Source: Cellulomonas chitinilytica
GTDB taxonomy: Bacteria > Actinomycetota > Actinomycetes > Actinomycetales > Cellulomonadaceae
Length of the DNA stretch: 64,000 nt
Reading direction: 5' to 3'
NCBI RefSeq assembly: GCF_016862675.1
Contig: NZ_BONK01000001.1
Location: 1 to 64,000 of the forward strand
Shown here: positions 34,154-40,750 of the stretch, piece by piece
How positions within the stretch are numbered: position 1 is the stretch's first letter
Layout: each line of letters opens with the position of its first letter
Translations under genes and position numbers: made by a program
The notes under the pieces: model-generated
What the model saw: only the letters and a program-made list of their open reading frames with translations
Database searches by the model: none
What the model was told of the DNA's origin: nothing

Positions 34154-35185
34154 ATGCGACTGCGTCCTGGTCTGCGGGTGCTGCGCCGCGGGGACACCGA
34201 GGTCCAGGTGGGGACCGACCCACGCTGGGCGGTCCGCCTGACGGACCTGACCGCGGCCGAGTGCCGCCTCCTGCTGTCGGTCGACGAGCGCACCGACCTC
34301 GCCGGCCTGCCCGCGCTCGCCCGAGGCCGAGGGCTCGACCCGGCACGGGTCGCCACGCTCGTGTCCTTGCTGCACGAGGCCCGGCTGACGGTCGCCGGCC
34401 CCGCCGGCCGCGCCGCACCGGGTCCCGCGACGCCCGACGCGGTCACGTGGTCGCTGCTACGGCCCCACGCGGACGGCGCCGAGCTGGTGCAGGGCCGCGC
34501 GCGCTGCACCGTCGGGGTGCTCGGGCTCGGTCCCACCGGGCTGGGCGTCGCGGTCGCGCTCGCCGCCGCCGGCATCGGCACGCTCCTTCTCGACGACGCC
34601 CGCCCGGTGCGGTCCGAGGACGTCGGCCCCGGCGGCTACCGCTGGGGGGACGTCGGCTCCGTGCGCGAGCAGGTCGCGACCCGCGTGCTCCGCGACGTCG
34701 CACCTCACCTCAGGCTCGACGGCACCCAGGAGCCGGACGTCCTCGTCCTCGTCGAACGGGCCGCCGCCGACCCCGCGCGGGCCCCGGTCCTGCTCTCGGC
34801 GGCCACCCCGCACCTGTCTGTCGTCGTGCGGGAGGCGGACGCCGTCGTCGGTCCCCTCGTCGTCCCCGGCGACGGGCCGTGCCTGCGGTGCCTCGACCTG
34901 CACCGGACCGACGTCGACCCCGCCTGGCCGCTCCTCGTCGCCCAGCTCCTCGGCGCACCGGCAGCCGCATCCTCCGGCCCCGTCGGGGAGGTCGGCACGG
35001 TGTCCGGCGTCTGCGCGGCGCTCGCCGCCGCGGCGGTGGTCGGCCATCTCGACGGCACGTCCTCGCACCTGCGCGGCGTCACCTTCGAGGTCGGCCTGCC
35101 CGACGTCGTCCCTCGCAGACGCACGTGGGCGGTGCACCCCGACTGCGGGTGCACCGCCCTGCCCGCCGTCCCGGCGGGTGTGTGA
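34154..35185 (+). CDS. ThiF/E1-like adenylyltransferase (TOMM leader-binding-like)
   Basis: Protein of 343 aa. The nucleotide-binding part is TVGVLGLGPTGLGVAVALAAAGIGTLLLDD (about 120-150), the E1/ThiF glycine pattern. Zinc ligands are DGPCLRCLDLH near 245-255 and PDCGCT near the C-terminus. The N-terminal 100 residues (RLRPGLRVLRRGDTEVQVG, LTAAECRLLLSVDE) look like the winged leader-peptide-binding domain of TOMM/PqqD-type proteins. The adenylation Arg/Asp set is not obvious, so it may bind rather than activate. No precursor peptide or cyclodehydratase gene lies near it. RBS GAGGAGGG precedes ATG 34154. Confidence 0.75.
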   Translation: MRLRPGLRVLRRGDTEVQVGTDPRWAVRLTDLTAAECRLLLSVDERTDLAGLPALARGRGLDPARVATLVSLLHEARLTVAGPAGRAAPGPATPDAVTWSLLRPHADGAELVQGRARCTVGVLGLGPTGLGVAVALAAAGIGTLLLDDARPVRSEDVGPGGYRWGDVGSVREQVATRVLRDVAPHLRLDGTQEPDVLVLVERAAADPARAPVLLSAATPHLSVVVREADAVVGPLVVPGDGPCLRCLDLHRTDVDPAWPLLVAQLLGAPAAASSGPVGEVGTVSGVCAALAAAAVVGHLDGTSSHLRGVTFEVGLPDVVPRRRTWAVHPDCGCTALPAVPAGV

Positions 35186-35207
35186 TCGTCGACCGGCGAC
35201 CGGCGTC

Positions 35208-35236
35208 CCGGTCCCGGGCGACGACCCCGGGACCGG
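35208..35236. terminator. bidirectional terminator between ThiF-like gene and whiB7
   Basis: CCGGTCCCGGG and CCCGGGACCGG form a perfect 11-bp stem with a 7-nt loop in the gap between two convergent genes. It can serve both. Confidence 0.75.
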
Positions 35237-35241
35237 TGACG

Positions 35242-35595
35242 TCAGGCCGCGACGACCGGGTTCTTCCGCGGCCGGCCCCGACCACGCTTGGTCGGGACGA
35301 CCACACCACCGATGAACACCTGACCACCCCAGACACCCCACGGCTCAGCCCGCTCGATGGCGCCGGCGAGGCAGCCCTCGATGAGCGGGCACTCCCGGCA
35401 CAGCGCCTTGGCGGCCTCGACCTGTGCGGTCTGCTCGGCGAACCAGAGCTCGGGGTCGTTCGAGCGGCACGGGATGAGGTCGGCGAGCAGCTGGTCGAAC
35501 TGCTGACGGTCGTCGGTGGTCGCGGTGCTGCCCGTGAGGGGCCAAGGGCCGGATCCGCCCTGGTTCACGGTGTCGAGCAGCGTCGTGAGCCGCAC
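35242..35595 (-). CDS. whiB7: WhiB7-type redox/antibiotic-response transcription factor
   Basis: WhiB-family protein of 117 aa. [4Fe-4S] ligands are Cys43, Cys66, Cys69 and Cys75 (CRSNDPELWF; LCRECPLIEGC), followed by the GVWGG turn at 87-91. The C-terminal RGRGRPRKNP (104-113) is the AT-hook that separates WhiB7 from other Wbl proteins; it binds AT-rich DNA upstream of -35 elements of antibiotic-resistance genes. GTG 35595 has AGGAGG five nt upstream. Its leader holds an upstream ORF (35731-35991) and an intrinsic terminator (35682-35715), so expression is probably set by attenuation and autoregulation. Confidence 0.9.
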   Translation of the reverse strand: MRLTTLLDTVNQGGSGPWPLTGSTATTDDRQQFDQLLADLIPCRSNDPELWFAEQTAQVEAAKALCRECPLIEGCLAGAIERAEPWGVWGGQVFIGGVVVPTKRGRGRPRKNPVVAA

Positions 35596-35681
35596 GATGT
35601 CCTCCTGATGTCCTTGCTGGTGAGCGATGGCGGTTCCGGATCGGGACCGCCCCGCTCCCCCGACATCGGGAGGAACGAGAA

Positions 35682-35715
35682 AGGCCGCGGATCCGGGTGT
35701 CGGACTCCGCGGCCT
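35682..35715 (-). terminator. intrinsic attenuator in the whiB7 leader
   Basis: On the minus strand AGGCCGCGGA and TCCGCGGCCT pair over 10 bp with a 14-nt loop and are followed by TTTCTCGTT, a T-rich tract. It lies between the leader ORF stop (35731) and whiB7 (35595). A second stem, TGACCG/CGGTCA (35717-35733), overlaps the leader stop codon and is the likely ribosome-sensitive partner. This matches the attenuation mechanism described for whiB7/wblC. Confidence 0.82.
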
Positions 35716-35730
35716 GTGACCGTCGTGCGG

Positions 35731-35991
35731 TCAGACCATGAGAGTCCGGGGGCGGAGTCGCAGATCGGCGCCACGCTTGCGCCACGCGACAGCTCCGCCG
35801 AGCGTCGTGTTCCCGGGGGCAAAGGCCGGCTGCTTCGCCGTGATCTGCTTCATCTCGGAGGTCACACCATGAGTGGCGCACGACCCCGGAATGGGCAGAG
35901 CCCGCCCCTGGAACACGGAGGTGGTGGGCACGAGGTTCCGGAGGGACACCGCGCGCTCGACGCTCGACGTGTACGTCGTGGTCATGTCCAT
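35731..35991 (-). CDS. leader ORF (uORF) of whiB7
   Basis: Open frame of 86 codons read in the same direction as whiB7. ATG 35991 has a strong GGAGG (about 35999-36005) with good spacing, so it is likely translated. The start is MDMTTTYTSSVERAVSLRNL and the end is RGADLRLRPRTLMV, rich in Arg and Leu codons where ribosomes can stall. Its stop is inside the hairpin at 35717-35733, just before the attenuator at 35682-35715. The natural reading is a sensing peptide: stalled ribosomes would prevent the terminator from forming. It is unusually long for a whiB7 uORF. A real protein product with its own role is less likely but not excluded. Confidence 0.6.
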   Translation of the reverse strand: MDMTTTYTSSVERAVSLRNLVPTTSVFQGRALPIPGSCATHGVTSEMKQITAKQPAFAPGNTTLGGAVAWRKRGADLRLRPRTLMV

Positions 35992-36061
35992 GTGCTCGCC
36001 ACCTCCTTACGGTCCGGGCCGGCACCGTCACGGCGCAGCCCACGTCTCAAGGACGAGACTC

Positions 36062-36127
36062 ACCCTAGGGCCCGCTCAGAAGGGCGGACAACCGAATTAA
36101 CCGAAGAACTTCCACAACTTCTTCGGA
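36062..36127 (-). promoter_or_regulatory. whiB7 promoter with AT-rich WhiB7-type element
   Basis: On the minus strand TTGTCC (36086-36091) and TAGGGT (36062-36067) stand 18 bp apart and fit -35 and -10 boxes. Immediately upstream is an AT-rich stretch, GGTTAATTCGG and GAAGTTCTTC (36092-36127), the only AT-rich patch in this area. WhiB7 autoregulates by binding AT-rich DNA just upstream of -35, so this arrangement fits. Confidence 0.7.
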
Positions 36128-36148
36128 GGGTCCGGATCGTCCCGAGAT

Positions 36149-36165
36149 ACGTGCGGCGAGCACGT
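36149..36165 (-). terminator. hairpin after the uvrD2 stop
   Basis: ACGTGC and GCACGT pair with a 5-nt loop, inside a longer imperfect stem (GGTCCGG/CCGGGACC), 24 bp beyond the uvrD2 stop in the direction of transcription. It is a likely terminator separating uvrD2 from the whiB7 promoter. Confidence 0.5.
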
Positions 36166-36188
36166 CCGGGACCCTGCCCGGACGCCCG

Positions 36189-38213
36189 TCACGCCCGGGC
36201 GGACCCGCGGACCACGACGTCGAGGATCTCGTCGCCGATCGTCGCGAGCGTCACCGCACCGATGCCTCGCACCTGACCGAGCTCCTCACGGCTCGACGGC
36301 CGCCGGCGGGCGACCTCGGCGATCGTCGCCGCCGTCAGCACCCGCACCGCGGGCACTCCCGTCGCGTGCGCGTAGTCGTCGCGCCACCGGGTCAGCCGGG
36401 CGGCCGTCTCCCGGGTCACCGGGTCGGCGTCCGTGCCCGCGGGCGGTCCGCCTGCCCGGCCGGCTCGGCCCCCACCGGCACGTCCCCTGCCGTCCGGCCA
36501 CAGGTCGACGAGGAACCGGGACATCGACCGTGTCGGCCGGCTGCCCGGCAGGCGCGCGCGCCCGTACGAGAGCTGCAGGTGCTCGCGGGCACGAGTGATG
36601 CCCACGTAGAGCAGCCGACGCTCCTCGGCCACCATCGCGTCGGTGTCGGCCAGCGCCGTCGGGAGGAGACCGTCGCTCAGGCCGGCGAGGAACACCGCGT
36701 CCCACTCGAGACCCTTCGCGGCGTGCAGGGACGCGAGCGTCACGCCCTCGACCGTCGGGGCGTGCTGCGCGGCCGCGCGTTCGTCGAGCTCCGCCACGAG
36801 GTCCGCGACCGTGGCCGAGCGGCCGTCGGCGGCGGGAGCCGTCGCGAGCTCGTCCGCCAGGGTCACGAGCGCCTGCATCGCGTCCCACCGCTCGCGGGCC
36901 GCCCCCCGTGCGGCGGGCGGCTGCTCGGCCCACCCGACGTTGCGCAGGATGTCGCGCACCGAGTCGGGCATCCGCGCCTGCGGATCGGCGGCCCGGGCAC
37001 CGCCGCGCAGCAGGACGAGCGCGTCGCGGACGTCCCGGCGGGCGAAGAACCGTTCGCCGCCGCGGACCTGGTACGCGATCCCCGCGCTCGCGAGAGCCTC
37101 CTCGAACGCCTCCGACTGGGCGTTCGTGCGGTACAGGATCGCGACCTCGCTCGGTCGCACGCCCGCGCGGACCAGCCGGGCGACCGCCTGCGCGATGCCG
37201 ACCGCCTCTGCCTCGTCGTCGTCGAACACCGCGTACCGGACGTCGGGACCGTCCGGGCGTTGTGCGCGCAGCTCGAGGGGGGCCGGACCGCCGACCCGAC
37301 GGCTCGCGTCGATCACGTGGTTCGCCAGGTTCACCACCTGCGGCGTCGACCGGTAGTCCCGGACCAGCCGGACGAGCGTGGTGCCCGGGTGGGTCTGCGG
37401 GAACGTCGTCAGGTGGTACGGGGTCGCACCCGCGAACGAGTAGATCGTCTGGGACGGGTCGCCGACCACGCACAGCTCGTGCCGGCCCCCCAGCCACTGG
37501 TCGAGCAGGTACTGCTGCAGCGGGCTGACGTCCTGGTACTCGTCGACCACGAAGTACCGGTACTGGTCGCGCACCTCGTCCGCGATGTCCCGCCGCTCCG
37601 CCAGCATCGCCGCGAGCAGCAGGAGCACGTCCTCGAAGTCGATCACGCCGCGCTCGAGCTTGACCTGCTCGTACGCCGTCATGAGCCGGGCGACCGCCTG
37701 CGGGTCGTCGCCGCTCGGCACCGACCGCTCGACCGCCGTGACCGCCCGGACGTAGTCGTCGGCCGTGACGAGCGAGACCTTCGCCCACTCGATCTCGGAC
37801 GCCAGGTCCCGCACGCTCACCCGGTCGACCGGCAGCCCCACGCGGCGGGCCGCCTCCGCGACGACCTGCGCCTTCTGCTCGACGATGCGTGGCGCCGCCC
37901 CACCGACCACCTTCGGCCAGAAGAAGCCCAGCTGACGCAGGGCGGCGGCGTGGAAGGTCCGGGCCTGCACGCCGGTCGCGCCCAGGCCGCGCAGCCGGGT
38001 GCGCATCTCGCCGGCCGCCCGGGCCGTGAACGTCACGGCCAGGACGCTCCCCGGCCGGTACACCCCGGTGCGGATGCCGTAGGCGATGCGGTGCGTGATC
38101 GCCCTCGTCTTGCCGGTGCCCGCACCTGCGAGCACGCAGACGGGCCCGCGCAGGGCGGTGGCGACGGCGCGCTGCTCGGGGTCGAGCGCGTCGAGGAGGG
38201 CGTCGGCGGACAT
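36189..38213 (-). CDS. uvrD2: ATP-dependent DNA helicase UvrD2 (with HRDC domain)
   Basis: Superfamily 1A helicase of 674 aa. Walker A is AGAGTGKT (29-36), Walker B/motif II is VVDEYQDVSPLQQYLLDQW, motif III is GDPSQTIYSFAGA, and motifs IV-VI include LVRDYRSTPQVVNLAN, GVTLASLHAAKGLEWDAVFL and LLYVGITRAREHLQLSY. The C-terminal 80 residues (ARLTRWRDDYAHATGVPAVRVL, VRGIGAVTLATIGDEIL) form the HRDC domain that marks UvrD2, which is essential in mycobacteria and unwinds 3'-tailed DNA in repair. ATG 38213 is the clear start (MSADALLDALDPEQR). Divergent from the mycoredoxin gene at 38382. Confidence 0.93.
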   Translation of the reverse strand: MSADALLDALDPEQRAVATALRGPVCVLAGAGTGKTRAITHRIAYGIRTGVYRPGSVLAVTFTARAAGEMRTRLRGLGATGVQARTFHAAALRQLGFFWPKVVGGAAPRIVEQKAQVVAEAARRVGLPVDRVSVRDLASEIEWAKVSLVTADDYVRAVTAVERSVPSGDDPQAVARLMTAYEQVKLERGVIDFEDVLLLLAAMLAERRDIADEVRDQYRYFVVDEYQDVSPLQQYLLDQWLGGRHELCVVGDPSQTIYSFAGATPYHLTTFPQTHPGTTLVRLVRDYRSTPQVVNLANHVIDASRRVGGPAPLELRAQRPDGPDVRYAVFDDDEAEAVGIAQAVARLVRAGVRPSEVAILYRTNAQSEAFEEALASAGIAYQVRGGERFFARRDVRDALVLLRGGARAADPQARMPDSVRDILRNVGWAEQPPAARGAARERWDAMQALVTLADELATAPAADGRSATVADLVAELDERAAAQHAPTVEGVTLASLHAAKGLEWDAVFLAGLSDGLLPTALADTDAMVAEERRLLYVGITRAREHLQLSYGRARLPGSRPTRSMSRFLVDLWPDGRGRAGGGRAGRAGGPPAGTDADPVTRETAARLTRWRDDYAHATGVPAVRVLTAATIAEVARRRPSSREELGQVRGIGAVTLATIGDEILDVVVRGSARA

Positions 38214-38381
38214 CGCGCACAGTCTCGCAGCCCGCGCCGACACAGGACGTCCGGCCGCCGTCGGGAACACCCGCGCGTGCGACCCTGTTGCACGGGACGG
38301 CCGGGGCGTGCGAGCGCTCCCGCAGCCGTGACCGCGACCGCGACCGGGCACCCCCGGGCGCCGCCCGAACGACGAGGACCG

Positions 38382-38642
38382 ATGACGACGCAGACCCTGC
38401 CCCAGGCCGGCACCGTGACGATGTACTCCACGACGTGGTGCGGGTACTGCCACCGCCTCAAGACCCAGCTCGACTCCGCAGGCATCGGCTACACCGAGGT
38501 CGACATCGAGGACCACCCCGACGCGGCCGGTCTCGTCGAGCAGCTCAACGGCGGCAACCGCACCGTGCCGACCGTCCTGTTCCCGGACGGTTCCGCGCTC
38601 ACGAACCCGTCGCTCGTGCAGGTCCGCGAGCGCCTGAGCTGA
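38382..38642 (+). CDS. mycoredoxin
   Basis: Glutaredoxin-fold oxidoreductase of 86 aa with the active site C20-G-Y-C23 in TMYSTTWCGYCHRLK. TVPTVLFPDGSALTNPS carries the cis-Pro loop (TVPTV) and the DGS motif of mycoredoxin-1, which reduces mycothiol-protein mixed disulfides. It lies across from uvrD2 and 3 bp before the convergent nudC gene. ATG 38382 follows GACGAGGACCG. This gene implies the organism uses mycothiol. Confidence 0.9.
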   Translation: MTTQTLPQAGTVTMYSTTWCGYCHRLKTQLDSAGIGYTEVDIEDHPDAAGLVEQLNGGNRTVPTVLFPDGSALTNPSLVQVRERLS

Positions 38643-38645
38643 CGT

Positions 38646-39677
38646 TCAGCGCCCGAGCGGGCCGCCGAACCAGTCCTCCACGAGGGCCCGCGCGATCGAC
38701 GACGGCCCCGGCGGCATCACCTCCGCGCGGTCCACGGCGTCGCGCAGCTCGTCGCGCGTGAACCACCGCGCCCGGGCCAGCTCGACGCCGTCGACGTGGA
38801 CGTCCGTGGTCGTCGCCCGGGCGTGGAACCCGAGCATCAGCGAGGCCGGGAACGGCCACGGCTGGCTCCCCCGGTACTCGACGGCGCCCACCACCACGCC
38901 GGTCTCCTCGAGGACCTCGCGCCGCACCGCGTGCTCGAGCGACTCCCCCGGCTCGACGAAGCCCGCGAGCGTGGACCAGCGGTCCTGCGCCCACGCGGTC
39001 GACTGACCGAGCAGCAGCCGGTCCGCGTCGTCGACCACGGCCATGATCACCGCGGGGTCCGTGCGCGGGTAGTGCTCCGAGCCGTCGACGGTGCACGTGC
39101 GGACCCAGCCCGCCTGCGTCACCCGGGTCGCCGCCCCGCAGCGTGGGCACCGCGGGTGGCGGGCGTGCCAGGCGTCGAGCGCCACCGCGGTCGTCGCGAG
39201 CCCCGCCTCCAGGGCGGACAGGTCGGCACCGACCGTCCGCAGCGCCGTCCAGGCCAGGCCCGGCGGGAGCTCCGGGTGGGCCGACGTCGAGGTGCGACGG
39301 TGCACGAGGACGTCCGCGGCCGCCCCCGCGCGCGGCGCCGGGTGCGGGCCGCCGACCCGCAGGCCGAGGTACGTGACGCCGTCCTCGTCGCGGCCGAGCA
39401 GGAGCAGGCGCTCGTCGACCTCGTCGTCCGGCATGGCCTCGGCCCGCAGGTCGCCCGGCAGGTCTCGCGGCAGGTCGCCTGACAGGTCGTGCGGCAGGTC
39501 GCCCGGTGCGAGCAGGGCCACCGCCCCGTCGCCGTCGGTCGCCACGGCCCCGTCGTCCACCAGCAGCACCCGCGTGCGCGCGTCGCCGAGCGCGGCTCCC
39601 ACGACGCGCTCGTCGGCCCGGAGGGCCGCCGCCCGGTCCACCAGCGCACGGGACAGGGGCAGGGCGTCGACGATCAC
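38646..39677 (-). CDS. nudC: NAD(+) diphosphatase (NudC-type Nudix hydrolase)
   Basis: Protein of 343 aa. The order is an N-terminal Nudix-like half, a zinc ribbon (CPRCGAATRV, then CTVDGSEHYPR), and a C-terminal Nudix domain with the box GFVEPGESLEHAVRREVLEETG followed by the NudC-specific SQPWPFPASLMLGF. It cleaves NADH or NAD+ to NMN(H) and AMP and can remove NAD caps from RNA. Odd feature: residues about 57-77 are repeats (GDLPHDLSGDLPRDLPGDL), encoded by five 12-bp tandem units at 39447-39506. GTG 39677 is preceded by TACGGT, so the transcript is probably leaderless. Confidence 0.88.
   Translation of the reverse strand: MIVDALPLSRALVDRAAALRADERVVGAALGDARTRVLLVDDGAVATDGDGAVALLAPGDLPHDLSGDLPRDLPGDLRAEAMPDDEVDERLLLLGRDEDGVTYLGLRVGGPHPAPRAGAAADVLVHRRTSTSAHPELPPGLAWTALRTVGADLSALEAGLATTAVALDAWHARHPRCPRCGAATRVTQAGWVRTCTVDGSEHYPRTDPAVIMAVVDDADRLLLGQSTAWAQDRWSTLAGFVEPGESLEHAVRREVLEETGVVVGAVEYRGSQPWPFPASLMLGFHARATTTDVHVDGVELARARWFTRDELRDAVDRAEVMPPGPSSIARALVEDWFGGPLGR
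39447..39506. repeat. five tandem 12-bp units inside nudC
   Basis: CAGGTCGCCCGG, CAGGTCTCGCGG, CAGGTCGCCTGA, CAGGTCGTGCGG and CAGGTCGCCCGG follow each other without gaps; the first and last are identical. They encode x-x-D-L tetrapeptides. Being a multiple of three, copy-number change would keep the frame. Confidence 0.95.
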
Positions 39678-39805
39678 CGCGCCACCGTACGCGGTGCCGG
39701 GCGCCCCGACATCACCCCGGACAAGCACCCCGCCTGCGGACGAACCGGACCGACACGCCGCGCGCAGAGCCTGGCCGTCGACGGAGCCCCGCCTACTCTG
39801 GGCGC

Positions 39806-40750
39806 GTGCCTCGCTCACCCCTCGCTCTCGCCGCCCTCGCCACGGTGGCCGTCCCGGGGCTGGACGCGTTCGACGTGCGACGACCCGCGCAGCCCGGGAC
39901 GGACTTCGACGTCGCCGTGGTCATCGACTCGACCCGGCGCCGCTGGGTCGTCCGCGCCCCGCAGCACGCGACGGCCGGTGCGGCGCTCGAGGCGGAGGTC
40001 GCCCTCATCGCCTCGCTCGCCGCCCAGACGGAGGCGGGGAGCCTGCCCTTCGCCGTGCCGCAGCCCGTCGGCTTCGCGCACCTGCCCGAGGGAGGCAGGG
40101 CCGCGGTGCACGCGGAGATCCCCGGCGAGCCGCTGCGGATCGAGACGCTCCTGCCCGGCCCGGGGCTCGCCGCGTCCGTCGGCCGGGCGATCGCCGCGCT
40201 GCACGAGCTGCCCACGTCGCTCGTCGAGGACGCGGGGCTGCCCGTGTACGACGCCGCCGCCTACCGCGAGCGCCGCCAGGCCGAGGTCGACGAGGCCGCC
40301 CGCACGGGCAAGGTGCCGCCCGGCCTGCTGCGCCGCTGGGAGGCCCAGCTCGAGGACGTCGCCCTGTGGCGGTTCACACCGACCGTCGTGCACGGCGACC
40401 TGTCCGGCGACCGGGTCCTCGTCCGCGACGGAGCGGTGTCGGGGATCCTCGGGTGGGGCGACACGGTCGTGGCGGACCCGGCGGACGACCTGTCGTGGCT
40501 GCTCGTCGGTGCCGCGCCCGACGCCGCCGACTCGATCATGGAGGCCTACCAGCTCCGGCGGACCGAGCTCATCGACCCGCACCTCGCGCGGCGGGCGATG
40601 CTGGCCGGCGAGCTCGCGCTCGCCCGGTGGCTCATGTACGGCGTGCGCTCCGGCAGCGACGACGTCGTCCAGGACGCGGTCGGGATGCTCGAGGACCTCG
40701 ACGCCCACACGCGCGAGACGGCCGACGCGGAGAACGTCTCCTACGCCTGA
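39806..40750 (+). CDS. APH-family phosphotransferase (kinase-like fold)
   Basis: Protein of 314 aa with the aminoglycoside/macrolide phosphotransferase fold: VVHGDLSGDRVLV carries the catalytic HxD-like segment (H-G-D-x4-N-like position is R here), and GILGWGDTVVADPADDLSWLL is the DFG-like metal segment (W-G-D). The N-terminal lobe (FDVAVVIDSTRRRWVVRAP) has the Lys-containing strand replaced by Arg. Related actinobacterial proteins phosphorylate macrolides or unknown small molecules; resistance is possible but not shown. GTG 39806 is preceded by TACTCT, so it is likely leaderless. It overlaps the convergent adnB end by 10 bp. Confidence 0.78.
   Translation: MPRSPLALAALATVAVPGLDAFDVRRPAQPGTDFDVAVVIDSTRRRWVVRAPQHATAGAALEAEVALIASLAAQTEAGSLPFAVPQPVGFAHLPEGGRAAVHAEIPGEPLRIETLLPGPGLAASVGRAIAALHELPTSLVEDAGLPVYDAAAYRERRQAEVDEAARTGKVPPGLLRRWEAQLEDVALWRFTPTVVHGDLSGDRVLVRDGAVSGILGWGDTVVADPADDLSWLLVGAAPDAADSIMEAYQLRRTELIDPHLARRAMLAGELALARWLMYGVRSGSDDVVQDAVGMLEDLDAHTRETADAENVSYA

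Noticed and set aside
39806..40750. Naming the phosphotransferase as a macrolide-resistance enzyme
   Set aside because: The fold fits, but key residues near the HGD and Lys positions differ and no substrate evidence exists.
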